From contig WSUB01000282.1 in NCBI GenBank assembly GCA_019633425.1, positions 1 to 34,876 on the forward strand: a DNA stretch of 34,876 nt, read 5' to 3'. Position numbers and translations under genes: made by a program. Shown here piece by piece: positions 11,395 through 21,216 of this stretch (positions are counted from its first letter, which is position 1; every line of letters starts with the position of its first letter). This DNA comes from Tulasnella sp. 424. Its lineage: Eukaryota > Basidiomycota > Agaricomycetes > Cantharellales > Tulasnellaceae. A model generated the notes under the pieces. That model had not been told where the DNA came from and did not search any database. It saw only the letters and a program-made list of their open reading frames with translations.

Positions 11395-11640
11395 ATGCGA
11401 TACCGCCTCAATTTTCTTGCCATCTATCCGGCGGCGTCTCTCGTATAGGGTCGTTAGTATTTCCTTTGAGAGCGATTCTGAGTGCGTTTTCTTGCTAAAG
11501 CAGAGCCGGTCGCAGGTGCCTGACGGTAGTACTTGGAGAACGAGTGTTGAAGACGATATTGGCGGGATTATGAAAGCACTGGCCCGTAGATTCGGCTGAC
11601 GTATTGAAGCAGGAGATAGTGTTGTAGCTCCTTCCGAGGC
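11395..11640 (-). pseudogene. UTP6 gene fragment (broken partial copy)
   Basis: About 245 bases match the start of the last exon of the intact UTP6 gene in this window (parent region about 19156-19402, same strand). Shared protein text in one frame includes CFSKKTHSESLSK against CFSKETHSESPSK, then LYERRRRIDGKKIEA against LYERWRQIDGEEIEA. Upstream of that, the match continues only in another frame (SRQYRLQHSFS against SRQHRLQHLFS), with an in-frame stop before it. The fragment therefore carries a frameshift, has lost both ends and cannot encode a working protein. It lies between the two lectin copies; its edge at about 11385 coincides with the end of the sequence shared by the two lectin upstream regions. 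Confidence 0.85.
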
Positions 11641-11835
11641 TCGCTCCCAAAACCCGACGTACGGAGCACCAGCAATTTCTAACACTTTCCCGCGATTGCT
11701 AGAGCAAATAGATGATTGCTGAGTGCCTGTCTCACAATGTTCGACTTGGATAGGGCCATTTCAGCGGATCACTGTGGGATATACCACGAATCAGCCATAT
11801 CCTGTTTGCCCGTGCATTACAATACAAGAACATTT

Positions 11836-13094
11836 TCAAAACCGAACTAAAGTTGGTTGAAATCCCTCCAAGTCAAGACCGCGAGTTGTGTACTCCTTTC
11901 CAGTTCGTGGGTCCAGAAACTCAATGGTGCACAGATCTTGACTCAAGTACCAATTATAGACTTTCTTTTCTCCCATTGTCTCGCCTTCCGCAATCCCGAC
12001 GAGAACAGCTATGCCCTGAAAAATTACTCGCTTAGGTGATCTATCGAGGGGTCGAATCGGTTGCCACCTACTTGGACTCGGATCCGTTTTCGGCCTTTGG
12101 TACTAATTGCGTTTCGGGTTTTGGATACCGAGTCCAGCTGAAGTCCTTGTCCGAGTACCCCAGTCTCGAGGAGGATCTGAGTGCGGAAGCCGTCCAAGAG
12201 GGTAACATATCTGGAAAGAAGAGCTTTCAACAAGTTCGCTCGTCTTAATCGCGTAGAAGACAAACTCAATAGGTTCGCCTGAGGGCCCTGTGCCTATCTC
12301 CTCGTACTTGATACCTTCCTCGTCGGGGCGGAATGGAGGGGTATTGCAAAGTATGTTGACGATTTCATTTTTAGTCCTGCTCCGTCGCTCCAAACGCCAC
12401 AATTGCTGTCCCTTAGCTGAATTATATTCCCACCCCTGGACTGCTGCACGATTGGCGCTGGAGCTAAGGTAAGTGGTCAAGATATAAATCTTGCGCGTAA
12501 CGTTTATCTTTTAGGAATTTACCCATCGGCGATTTCAAGGACGGTTAGGCTCTTGGAGTTCTGTAATCTGAAATCCCGGGAGCGGTCCGTCAATAGTCTA
12601 GTGCAGAGAGCGTGATAAAGCTCACATGTACCAACCGCCATTCTGTTCCTTCAAATACCACTCTTGGCTGGTTCGCACCTTGTCATTCTTCAAGTCTCGA
12701 GGGGAGCTGGACGCTCGTAAGCCATTGTTTTGGGATCTAAAAATGATTCACTCTCAGTTGAATATGAAAAGGCTCAACGGAAATTCACATTCGACTTCGC
12801 CACCTACCCTTGAGCTAACTCTAACATTTTCCCATTCCCGATATTTTGGATTGTAAAAGTCTGGCTTTGGCCGACACGTCTAATCATCCAATTCTGGTGA
12901 TCATATAGCTGCGGGGTGATGAGTCCGAGCGACCATCCAACGACCTTGCCGGCCGCATTATCCTTCTCCTTTGGTCGTCATGAGCCCAAAGCATTTCGAC
13001 GCAATGAGAAAGAAGGTAATACCGGCATATCAATCATTGTTCCGCTTGCTTTGTTGATAATGTGGTACACCCCATCTAATATGTCGTCCAGCAT
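11836..13094 (-). CDS. MOA-like beta-trefoil agglutinin, copy B
   Basis: Seven exons with the same structure as copy A: 13023-13094, 12808-12944, 12626-12736, 12523-12567, 12266-12463, 12072-12210, 11836-12015, giving 293 residues. Exons 2, 3 and 4 have the same length as in copy A (137, 111, 45). Exon 5 is two codons longer and exon 6 seven codons shorter. Domains are the same: N-terminal ricin-B type trefoil (GVYHIINKASG, WSLGLITPQLYDHQNWMI, QLWRLERRS) and MOA-type C-terminal domain (YVTLLDGFRTQ, GIAVLVGIAEG, VYNWYL, FLDPRTGKEY). The seven-codon loss in exon 6 falls where the family's catalytic Cys is expected. Exon 6 has no Cys and exon 7 no His, so protease activity is doubtful. The reading frame is intact, so the gene looks functional as a lectin. 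Homology with copy A also extends about 100 bases upstream of the start. Confidence 0.78.
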
Positions 13095-13490
13095 GGTTTG
13101 GTGGTGGTGGAGGGCGCTTCGGAAGCCGGATGTGGAGCCCGGAGTTAACGGATCAACTGGTTAGGTGTATGATCGGGTACGCGCTCTCGTAGACAGCAAG
13201 CTGTTGATGCAGTGGTCTAAAGCAGCCTTTCCCCGACAATTTTTATATGAACCTAACGTCGTCGTTGACTAAGGCTGGCTAAAGTGTAGTTTCCGACCTA
13301 CAAATACGCAGAGGGGCATATAATTTGGACGTAAATTCGAGAAAGAAAAATACTAGTCTCAAGTTACATTATTTGCATGTTCCGGCCTTGGCCCTGCTTG
13401 CTGTCATAGGGGACTTGCCGGGAGCGCTGCAGCACTTCGCTGATCCCTAGGTGAACGAGAACTCCGACACGGAGCCATGGTTGCCGATAG
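13095..13490. other. Intergenic region
   Basis: About 400 bases between the start of lectin copy B (-) and the first recognisable VPS20 remnant (+). The first 100 bases match the upstream region of lectin copy A. The missing N-terminal half of VPS20 is not found here. I see no other feature. Confidence 0.45.
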
Positions 13491-14184
13491 TTCCAGGAGT
13501 CTCTCCTGCAGAAGACAGATGGTCAACTGGAAGTACTCACAGACCTGGCTTGTAAATTATTCATCTCAGATACGTCCTCAGACACCTGATGATCTGAACG
13601 CACCACCTAGGTCTCCAACATCGAATTCGCGCTGATAGAAAAGGACGTCATGTTTGGTCTTGAGCAAGGAAACAAAGTTTTGAAACAAATACACTCGGAG
13701 ATGGACATAGAGAAGGTCCAGAAGCTTATGGACGACACTGCTGAGGAATTCGATATCAGAGAGTAGGTTGTCTACGCCTTTTCGGCCGTCTCTCGGCTTG
13801 ACACCACTTCCCTTTCCAGGGAGTCGACGAAATGCTAATGAGCACGATGAGTGTGGAGGAGGAAGAAGCCGTACAACAGGAACCGGCTCAACTACAAGCA
13901 GAGGCGTCGCCGGTACGTGGATGGTTTGAATTGTTATTTATCTCGGGGTTCGGTTGGCGAATAATTGACCGTTGCCCACGACTTTAGGCTGTTCCAGAGG
14001 TCTCACAGAGCGAACCAGTCAAACTTCCAGAGGTTCCCGGAACAGAGCCTGCATCTCCTACCGGTACGCCAATCCTCTCTTACTTCCAGTGTCTTCAAGT
14101 CGTGAGTCTGACGCGAGTCAAATACCGCCAGCGGTGGAAGAGAGGCAACCAGAAACCTCACAGAGAGTCTTTCTTCCCGCCTAA
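13491..14184 (+). pseudogene. VPS20/CHMP6 (ESCRT-III) partial pseudogene
   Basis: Three successive blocks match the ESCRT-III subunit VPS20/CHMP6. The first is FQESLLQKTDGQLEVLTDL (from 13491). The second, from 13611, starts VSNIEFALIEKDVMFGLEQG and continues through NKVLKQIHSEMDIEKVQKLM. The third, after a 3' splice site at 13819, contains VDEMLMSTMSVEEEEAVQQE. A later exon carries LPEVPGTEP, like the family's VPS4-binding MIM2 motif. Breaks: the N-terminal basic half with its myristoylation site is absent; the donor after LTDL reads GC; a one-base loss near 13749 shifts the frame before the YQRE motif; and the next exon joins out of phase. Introns persist, so it is a DNA-level copy. A working VPS20 should exist elsewhere. 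Confidence 0.8.
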
Positions 14185-14398
14185 TGATACCCCACTAGTA
14201 TCCATATCACATATTTACCACGCAATAATAATCGCTGTTTTCGTTCAAAAGCTGGATCCTGCTAACTGTCGATCCCTCTTGATGAGGAGCGGTTGGGGTT
14301 AATTCGACGTCATGTAGCCGTATAAAAAAGCTCCCGAATGCAATGAGGATCTCTCCCTCCATTGCTCGTAAAGATCGTTCAATTCACTTGACTCACAG

Positions 14399-14936
14399 AC
14401 CTAGCTCTTGTGAGCCCTCCCATCGACTCGCTTTTGTGGGAAGGTAGGTGGTATCTGACAATGACCTTCACCTCGATCTGTGTGTCAGTCTTAGCTCTCA
14501 ACGACAAGGACATCACCCTCGGCGGTCCCAAAGGTACCGACGTTTACCCAGGTGTTGCGAACGCCACGTCTTCAAGTGATACAAGTAACCCATTGGCTCA
14601 GAACTTCCTACGTATACCGCTCTTTTACCCTACATGGTTGCAGTCGGCTCATCGTTTATTCACACTCGTTTCATTCGCTTTGTCCGGGTCGTTTTCGTGC
14701 CCACTCAATTTATCTAGGTTCTAGATCCTACTTCAGAAGACGCAGGTCCCGGATTCCGTGGCGGCCGTGATGCAAAAGCTGCGTTGAAAGCTGGTGCCGG
14801 TATCTTCGAGGCATGACCTGGCATCATCGAGAGCTCACGTATCGCTCCATTGCAAGGTGAGAGTGAAAGGGTAGAAGCGTCGATTGCTTTCTTCGATCTG
14901 TCAATTCCAAATGACACGGCTGCCGATTTGGAGTAA
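14399..14936 (+). pseudogene. Unidentified coding remnant
   Basis: Three exon-like blocks sit on the plus strand. The first is DLALVSPPIDSLLWE, ending at a GTAGGT donor. The second contains ALNDKDITLGGPKGTDVYPG and NPLAQNF. The third, from 14718, contains VLDPTSEDAGPGFRGGRDAK, KAGAGIFE, then after a TGA PGIIESSRIAPLQGE and FFDLSIPNDTAADLE before TAA at 14934. The composition is that of coding sequence. However, the third block has an in-frame TGA at about 14814, and the second joins the third out of phase. I do not recognise the family. It is most likely a decayed gene; a sequencing error or a mis-placed intron could also explain the breaks. Confidence 0.45.
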
Positions 14937-15159
14937 ATAGAGGGCATGGTTTGAAGCTGTTCACAAAACTATTGTATCGCTATGAGTCGCGTTGTATTTT
15001 AAAAATGCCCACTTCGCGATGTAGGCAATCTTTCAGCCAAGCGCCGCATTCGCGTTCGGGGTCGGCGTAAGTGGTGTGTTTCGACGCGCTTGGAAGAACA
15101 AACTGGAAATGCGATAACCGGTTCAAAGCTCATAACGACAACTCCATAAGCTAATATCA

Positions 15160-17643
15160 TCATTCCGCCTCTACCTGTTTGAGTTTTCGACGGGAGCGAG
15201 CGGCGCGGCTTAATCCATCTTCTGCAGACTCCGTATTTCCGATTTCTTGAAAAATTCCAGCAGCCTGCTCATAAAGGGGTATTGCGTCTTCGTGCTGATC
15301 CTGGTCGCGGTGGACGTCCGCAAAGCCCATCAGAGTCCAGGCTGTTCCGTATCTGTCGCCAATGTCGTTATAAAGTTGCAGGGCTTCGGGGAAAAGCTGA
15401 ACGGCCTGGCTGTACTGCTTTTGAAGCCGATGCACCACAGCGAGACCCCGCAGAGCATCGGCTCTTCCACCTCTGTCGCCGATGTCGACGTGGATTTGGG
15501 CGACTTCGGAGTAGAGCGGAACGGCTTTGCTGTACTCCTTTTGGTCTTGATATGCATGAGCAAGACCACACAAACCGTCGGCTCTCCCTTGCCTGTCGCC
15601 ACTTTCGGTGAAGATTTGGACGACTTCGGAGAAGAGCGGAATGGCTTCGCTGAACTCGCCTTGAAGCCGACGCATCTCGGCAAGACCCCACAGGGCGTTG
15701 GCTCTGCCTACTCTGCTGCCGATGTCGGTGTAGATTTGGATGACCTCGGAGTAGAGTGGGGCAGCTTCGCTGTACTCGCACAGAAGCCGATGCACCTCGG
15801 CAAGACCCCACAGCGCATCGGCTCTTCCTTTACTGTTGCAGATGTTGGTAGAGATTTGGATAACCTCGGAATAGCATGTAACAGCCTCGTGGTACTGGTC
15901 TTGATGCATATGGGTGTCCGCTAGACCTAACAGAGCTTTGGCTTTTCCTGCACTGTCACTGGTATCCGTGCAAATCCCCAAGGCTTCGGTGTAAAATTTT
16001 GACGCATTGATATAATCATTCTGAGATCGATGCATGTTTCCCAGCTTTATAAGAAGCTCAGGAGAGCGAGCTTGGGACGCCATATTTGAGGTTCGCTGCG
16101 GATCTGGAACAATCATTGGCTATATATGGCAACAGGTCAAACTTTGTTCAAATAACCCCAAAATCAGCACCACTCGCCATCCAATTCATTGACTTCCTAC
16201 AATCCTCAGCTGTCGGCCGCTTGCTGGGATCGATACTCCAACACATGATCATTAGCGAGTAAAGTGCCCGGATCAGGACCATGCTGGCGTCATCAGCGGC
16301 AGACGGAAGATTTCCCTGAATGACGTGTATGACAACGACAGAGTCCTTTTTGACATTTTGAAATGGAATTGAATTCGTCATAACCTATTTCACGGTTGAT
16401 TGTAAGCTTTTGTTGAGAACAATATCCGGATTTTGGTATACCTCGTAGAATATCCAGCCCAATGCCCAGATATCGCTCCATAGACCCGGTTCCATGCCAG
16501 GCTCATCTTCCATGAGCAGCTCCGGAGCAGCCCAGCGAAGCGTAAATTGATTGCCTTTCAGTGTCATGGTATTGGTGGCTTCAGAAAATTCCGTCTCGAG
16601 CAACAGCACTGGCTCCGCTCCCTTTTTGCTTTTCTCGGGTCGCACAGGAGGATCCTTTTTTGTGAGACGACGCGCAGAACCAAAGTCCGTGATGGCGGCG
16701 CGGTGCTCCGAGTTTACAACCACGTTGGCCTACACAGCACGGAGTTCAGCTCGCCAGGTGTCCATATCACAGTATAAGCCGGACCAACCGATTTGAGGTC
16801 GCCATGGTAGATCGGCGGATTCTGAGTATGAAGATACTCCACTCCTCCCGCCACATCGTCTATCTGTAATACGGTTTCTCAGAGGGCACCATGAAGGACA
16901 GCGTCCTGATCTTACCAGCCATATTCGTTCCGGGATTTCCCAGTCAGCTGAAGCCACAAAGTCCTTTAAATTTCCGTTGGCTGCCCAGGGAAACACCAGC
17001 CAGACCCTATCCTCGGACAGATCTTCAACGAATCCTTCAAGCTCGATGACGTTCTCATGACAAAGCTCGGTTAAGAATCCCGCTTCCCTGAGTGCCAACT
17101 GAGAGGAGTTAGCGCGCGAAAGCTCGACGCGATGGGATAACCTATTCTCACCCCCAATACCCGCTCTTTGTCCTTTCCATTCTCGATCTTCAATTTCTTT
17201 ACCGCTATGGCCTAACATATAGAAGCCAGCTCGGTCAAGGACTTGTTGGAGGAAACTTTGTCAGCCTGATTGGAACAGACCTTTGGCTTGGGCGTTCCAC
17301 CATCAGACTCGTTCTCGCCTCCGGTTTGAGCTGAATCGTCCGCGCTACCTTTCGAGGCGGAAGTAGAAACCAAAAACGCTCGTGAAACCGTCGCGAATCC
17401 TCCACGAAACTCGGGGCCGTCTTCCGGGAATTCGATCGAGGACGAATTGATTCGCCATTCCGCAAGTTTCTGGAGCTTATCCCTCTACCCGGAAACGGAC
17501 TACGGTAAGCGTTTATGATTACTCTTCGTGATTCCGGTGGGACGTACTAGTTTTCTGCTTGGCTGTAGCGTACTGCCAGAAGCGCCTGGATCGAAGCCTT
17601 GCGAATCACGACGGTCGGCATCGTCCTTTTGGTCCACTTGCAT
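15160..17643 (-). CDS. Protein kinase (TKL-like) with C-terminal TPR array
   Basis: Eight exons: 17548-17643, 17281-17484, 17152-17211, 16916-17098, 16789-16863, 16442-16729, 16178-16384, 15160-16119, giving 690 residues. Kinase domain: Gly-rich loop RGGFATV (59-65), beta-3 Lys in AIAVK (105), helix-C LREAGFLTEL, catalytic YHGDLKS with Asp 203, AN 207-208, DFG (221-223), WAAPELL, and WSDIWALGWIFYEV. All key catalytic residues are present; HRD reads HGD, as in many fungal TKL kinases. A disordered insert of about 35 residues separates the Gly-loop strand from beta-3, and the activation segment is long. Residues 380-690 hold about seven 40-residue TPR repeats (GRADALWGLAEVHRL, YSEAAPLYSEVIQI). 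The last intron is GC-AG (16120-16177). If it were retained, the kinase would end at a TGA (16148-16150) after 380 residues and the TPR part would be separate. Role probably signalling or defence; inferred. Confidence 0.75.
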
Positions 17644-18857
17644 CGGATGGGTCTGGCGTAAGAGGGATTGGAGATTAGATGAGTCGACGGGCAGGTAGGA
17701 GCTTCGAGGGGAAGCAGCGAAATGAGGTGGAATGAGGTGAATCAGAGGATCTTTATAACACGCACTCGCGAACCGCGCTGGCAGCGCCCTCCTCTGTGCC
17801 CCTTGCCTCGGGGCGAAGAAAGTGTTGCAACGGTCATGAGTCCCTTCTAGGCTTTGAGTATTCTCTTGGAATACTCGTTACACACCACCACGTCGCCAGC
17901 GACCTGGTGTTGCAGATTGGCAACGTGGCTTGAATTGGGTATCGCTATTCGCAACTCCGTCTGTGCGATCCCGCGCCGCGTGAACGATTTGGGCGGGACT
18001 TTGTTCTTTTCTTTGGGTTGCTCTTGACGTTGTCCAGGACCCGTAGAGCCTGAGCGACTAAGCGGAAGATTTCGCAAAGGGGTGTGATCGAGCCCAAAAA
18101 TTTGGCTTGTGTTACAGGTCTTCCTCACGACGGGCAATTGAGCCGGCCAGGCCTTATATATCAGTACATGTTGGAGCTGGGCCTAGTGTAGCCCTGATTC
18201 TCTGAGGGGCAGGCGGAAGAAGGGGAAGGAGGAAAGGAAACGCCCCCGAAGATGAGAGGAACAGAAGCGAATAGAAGCATTCTAAAGTGACATCAATGAC
18301 TACTCGCTGACACAAGCTGCAGAGCATTGTAAATTAAGGGAATGACACGCCATTCTATACATGTCGCACATGAATTGCTATGCCGTCTGTAATCTTGTAC
18401 TAAAGACCAGCTCTCTGCTGATGTCATCTACGACCCCGCCGAAGAACCCAAGAAGCTTCCTTATAAACGATGTGTTATCGCTTTCCACTCGCTCAATCTC
18501 TTCTAGGCTTTATATATTAAATTTTAGGGGATTGTGGAGTAGGAGATATATAGGTCAGTCGGAATGATAGCCCAACGAATTTGCCTATGGGGCTGTCTCT
18601 TGCCTTCTGAGAGCCTTCAACGGTCGCCTCACGCCTCAGTTGGCTTCCAGGCGGACGTAAAGGTAGATTAACCAACATTCGACTCATCCAATTGACCATA
18701 ACGTCGACTCCTTGGTTTTGTTGTTGTGGGCCGTGGAGCAATATATTAATAGTCATCAAAATCGAGCCGTCGCAATGTACGGGTGCCTCCGAAGTTGGGG
18801 GTCCGGGTTCAAAGCATACCTGGATTCACGTCCAGATCCAATACTAAACAAAGAGCA
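17644..18857. other. Intergenic region
   Basis: About 1.2 kb between the kinase-TPR start and the UTP6 stop, both on the minus strand. The longest open frame here (minus, 17847-18137, 96 codons) lacks an ATG and resembles nothing I know. I see no RNA gene or repeat. It should hold the kinase promoter. Confidence 0.45.
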
Positions 18858-21216
18858 TCACCACTCCATATTTAATGATATAAATTCGCTCGTGTCCGGA
18901 GGCTGCTCTTCCTCTTCCTCTTCGCCATCGGAGGACGCGGAAGCCGCATCCTCAGCTTCGAGTTCTGGAGGCACATGGACGACCTCCTCTTCCTTCCGCT
19001 CCACCTCATCAAAATCTTCGTCCTCTGGTGCATCAAGCATTGCGACCCAGTTTTCATCCAAGAGCGCCCGCCCCTCGTCATCCAAAATCGCCCGCGTGCG
19101 ATCAATCACCTGCTTTGCGCCTCTCCCGTCCCTGTTACGCAACAACCACTCCCCGTAACGCAATGCCGCCTCGATCTCCTCCCCGTCGATCTGGCGCCAG
19201 CGCTCGTACAGCAGCGTTAGGATCGCTTTTGACGGAGACTCTGAATGCGTTTCCTTGCTGAAGCAGAACCGATAGCAGGCATCTGACGGGAGATAGTTGG
19301 AGAACAGGTGCTGGAGGCGATGTTGCCGTGACTTTGGGGGCACGGTCTCGTAGATGTGGTCGATGTATTGGAGCAGGAGATGGGGGTGTAGTTCCTTGCA
19401 AGACTGTTGTATGCTCGCTTTAAGGATCTCCTATGGCATGTGGTCAGGGGCCCAAGTCGTGTACTATCCAAGGAGCCACGAACCTCGTATATTTCGTCCT
19501 TTTCTTTGGCGTCCTCAAACATGGGTATACCCCACAGCCATATCCGGCAGAGCTCGTCGACAGGCCCTCGTGCCTTCTCTCGTGCTTCGTTCCAAAGACT
19601 CCTCCATTCGGATGTTCCTGCCTCCTTCGCCAGTGCAAGATAAGGTATCCAGATCTCCGCCGACGATAGGAAAAGGTCGATATATTTCCTTGCACGTGTC
19701 ACCGTCTTAGTCTTGGCATCGTTGTCGGTTTGCCGTAAGGCAGAGAGTTGGAGGTCGGTCGCTAGTAGCGTAGGGCAGAGTCGGGTTCGTGGTAGGTTCG
19801 CGATCAAAGTGTGTAAAGAGCGAGTGAAGTACTCTTTCTGCGAAATGGGGACGTTGGTCAGCCGACCCGGCCTAAAGGTCCTTACAAGAAAGCGCTTACG
19901 AGTGGTATACTGTTCACTCTTCGGACGGACTGAGATATCCATTGAGCGTACAAAGTCCCCATTTCACGGGAGTCAATATCTTCCGACTTGACTGCGGCCT
20001 GCATCTTCGAGTTCGCTGCATGGAGCTGGTCGACGATGTCCGATCCTTCGGTCCAATTGTCATCTATCCACCACACGGCCGATAGTTTGATTGCGTGAGG
20101 ATCGTGAGGTAGGCGTTTGATGAGCCAAGCGTGAAGTTCGCTGAGCAGGCTGTCCCGTATAGGAGTGGGATGGTTGAATAAAACTCGACGCCATGTGGCG
20201 AAAAGCGTTATTTTGGGGTGAGCTAGAAAACGTTGGCAAGCTCAGCCGCCGGTTCACGGCTTCGGCTTATCAACATCACCTTCGGCAGCACTTCGAAGTA
20301 CCTCTCGGACGATAGCGCCATCCATGATTTCCTTCATACTTTCGTCCTCCGTCACGGCCTTTTTAAGCTCAGCTGGGACCTCCTCGCCCTTTTTCTTCAC
20401 TTTTTTGACAAGCTGCTTTCTCAGATCCCTCGTGCGTTTGAGTTCGCGCCGGAGTGTTTCAATGTAGGCCAGCTCCATCTTGAGATATTCCGTCCATAGT
20501 TCCGCGCTTTCCGGATTAAGTCGAAGGCCCCGCTGAAACATCGTTCGAGCGGCACCAGGTGTTTGAGCTTCCATTTGGTGCCTTGCAGCGAGGATGTATA
20601 ATGGGACGGAGTTTGGATGAAGCTGTAAAGCTCTATCAGGTGAAAATGATAAATCAGGAACGTGTGCCGAAAGTGGAGCTTGCGCGACTCACCTAGCTGT
20701 CAACTTTCCAGTCAAAACAACGGCCTTCTCTCGGCGTGCGTGTTCGATAAATTGCACCCAAAGGCTTATATCGTCCTTGAACCTCCGCACCGCTCGCTCG
20801 AAGACGTTGAACTGCGCTTCGACAAGGCAGTAGTCCGCTTTCGAGGGGCCTTTCGCAGTAAGATCTATTTCCGCCGTCAGGCATAAGCTCGTAAATCATA
20901 GAGGGGAGTTTACCAGGCACACTTTACTGACCTAATCTCTTCATGCGTTTGCGGCGGAGGGCTTCCAAAGCCATCAAGTATTCGATGTACCTCAAGTAGT
21001 CGCCCTTCTTGGGTTCCAGTCTGATCAAAGCACTCTCGAGCGCCGTTCGCCGAGATATAATCTGCTTCACCTCAGCCTAAGAAATAGGGGCGGTTTTAGT
21101 TGCATTTCACTCGAATTCTTGCTAGGGCTTGGCTACACCTCTGTAAGGAGGCCTTGGAGCATCAGCTCCTTCAACTCCCCCGCCATCTCCTCTTGCTTTG
21201 TCATTACAAACTCCAT
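18858..21216 (-). CDS. UTP6: UTP6, U3 snoRNP / SSU processome protein
   Basis: Seven exons: 21139-21216, 20932-21076, 20693-20864, 20280-20632, 19900-20222, 19484-19837, 18858-19430, all GT-AG and in phase, giving 665 residues. UTP6 is a HAT-repeat protein of the UTP-B module, which assembles on pre-18S rRNA in the nucleolus. The N-terminus shows the family signature: a start with EFVMTKQEEMAGELKELM, then EVKQIISRRTALESALIR and DYLRYIEYLMALEALRRKR. HAT-type repeats follow (FNVFERAVRRFKDDISLWVQ, ALQLHPNSVPLYILAARHQM, GLRLNPESAELWTEYLKMEL). The C-terminus ends in a long acidic tail (GEEEEEEQPPD). It is somewhat longer than the yeast (440) and human (597) proteins. A broken copy of its last exon's start lies at 11395-11640. 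Confidence 0.9.

Noticed and set aside
15247..15924. Long plus-strand open frame (225 codons) opposite the TPR array
   Set aside because: It is a shadow of the 120-base periodic TPR repeats on the minus strand. The minus-strand reading gives clear TPR motifs; this one gives none.
17212..17280. Apparent loss of the kinase Gly-rich loop because of an in-frame TAG before the beta-3 strand
   Set aside because: The stretch is a 69-nt GT-AG intron in phase 0. Joining 17281 to 17211 restores an intact N-lobe with RGGFATV and AIAVK.
17847..18137. Minus-strand open frame of about 96 codons with a TATA-like string upstream
   Set aside because: There is no ATG at its start, no family resemblance and no splice support, so I left it as intergenic.
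18781..18830. tRNA-like T-arm string
   Set aside because: No matching acceptor stem, D-arm or anticodon arm could be folded around it. No tRNA or rRNA gene is supported anywhere in the window.
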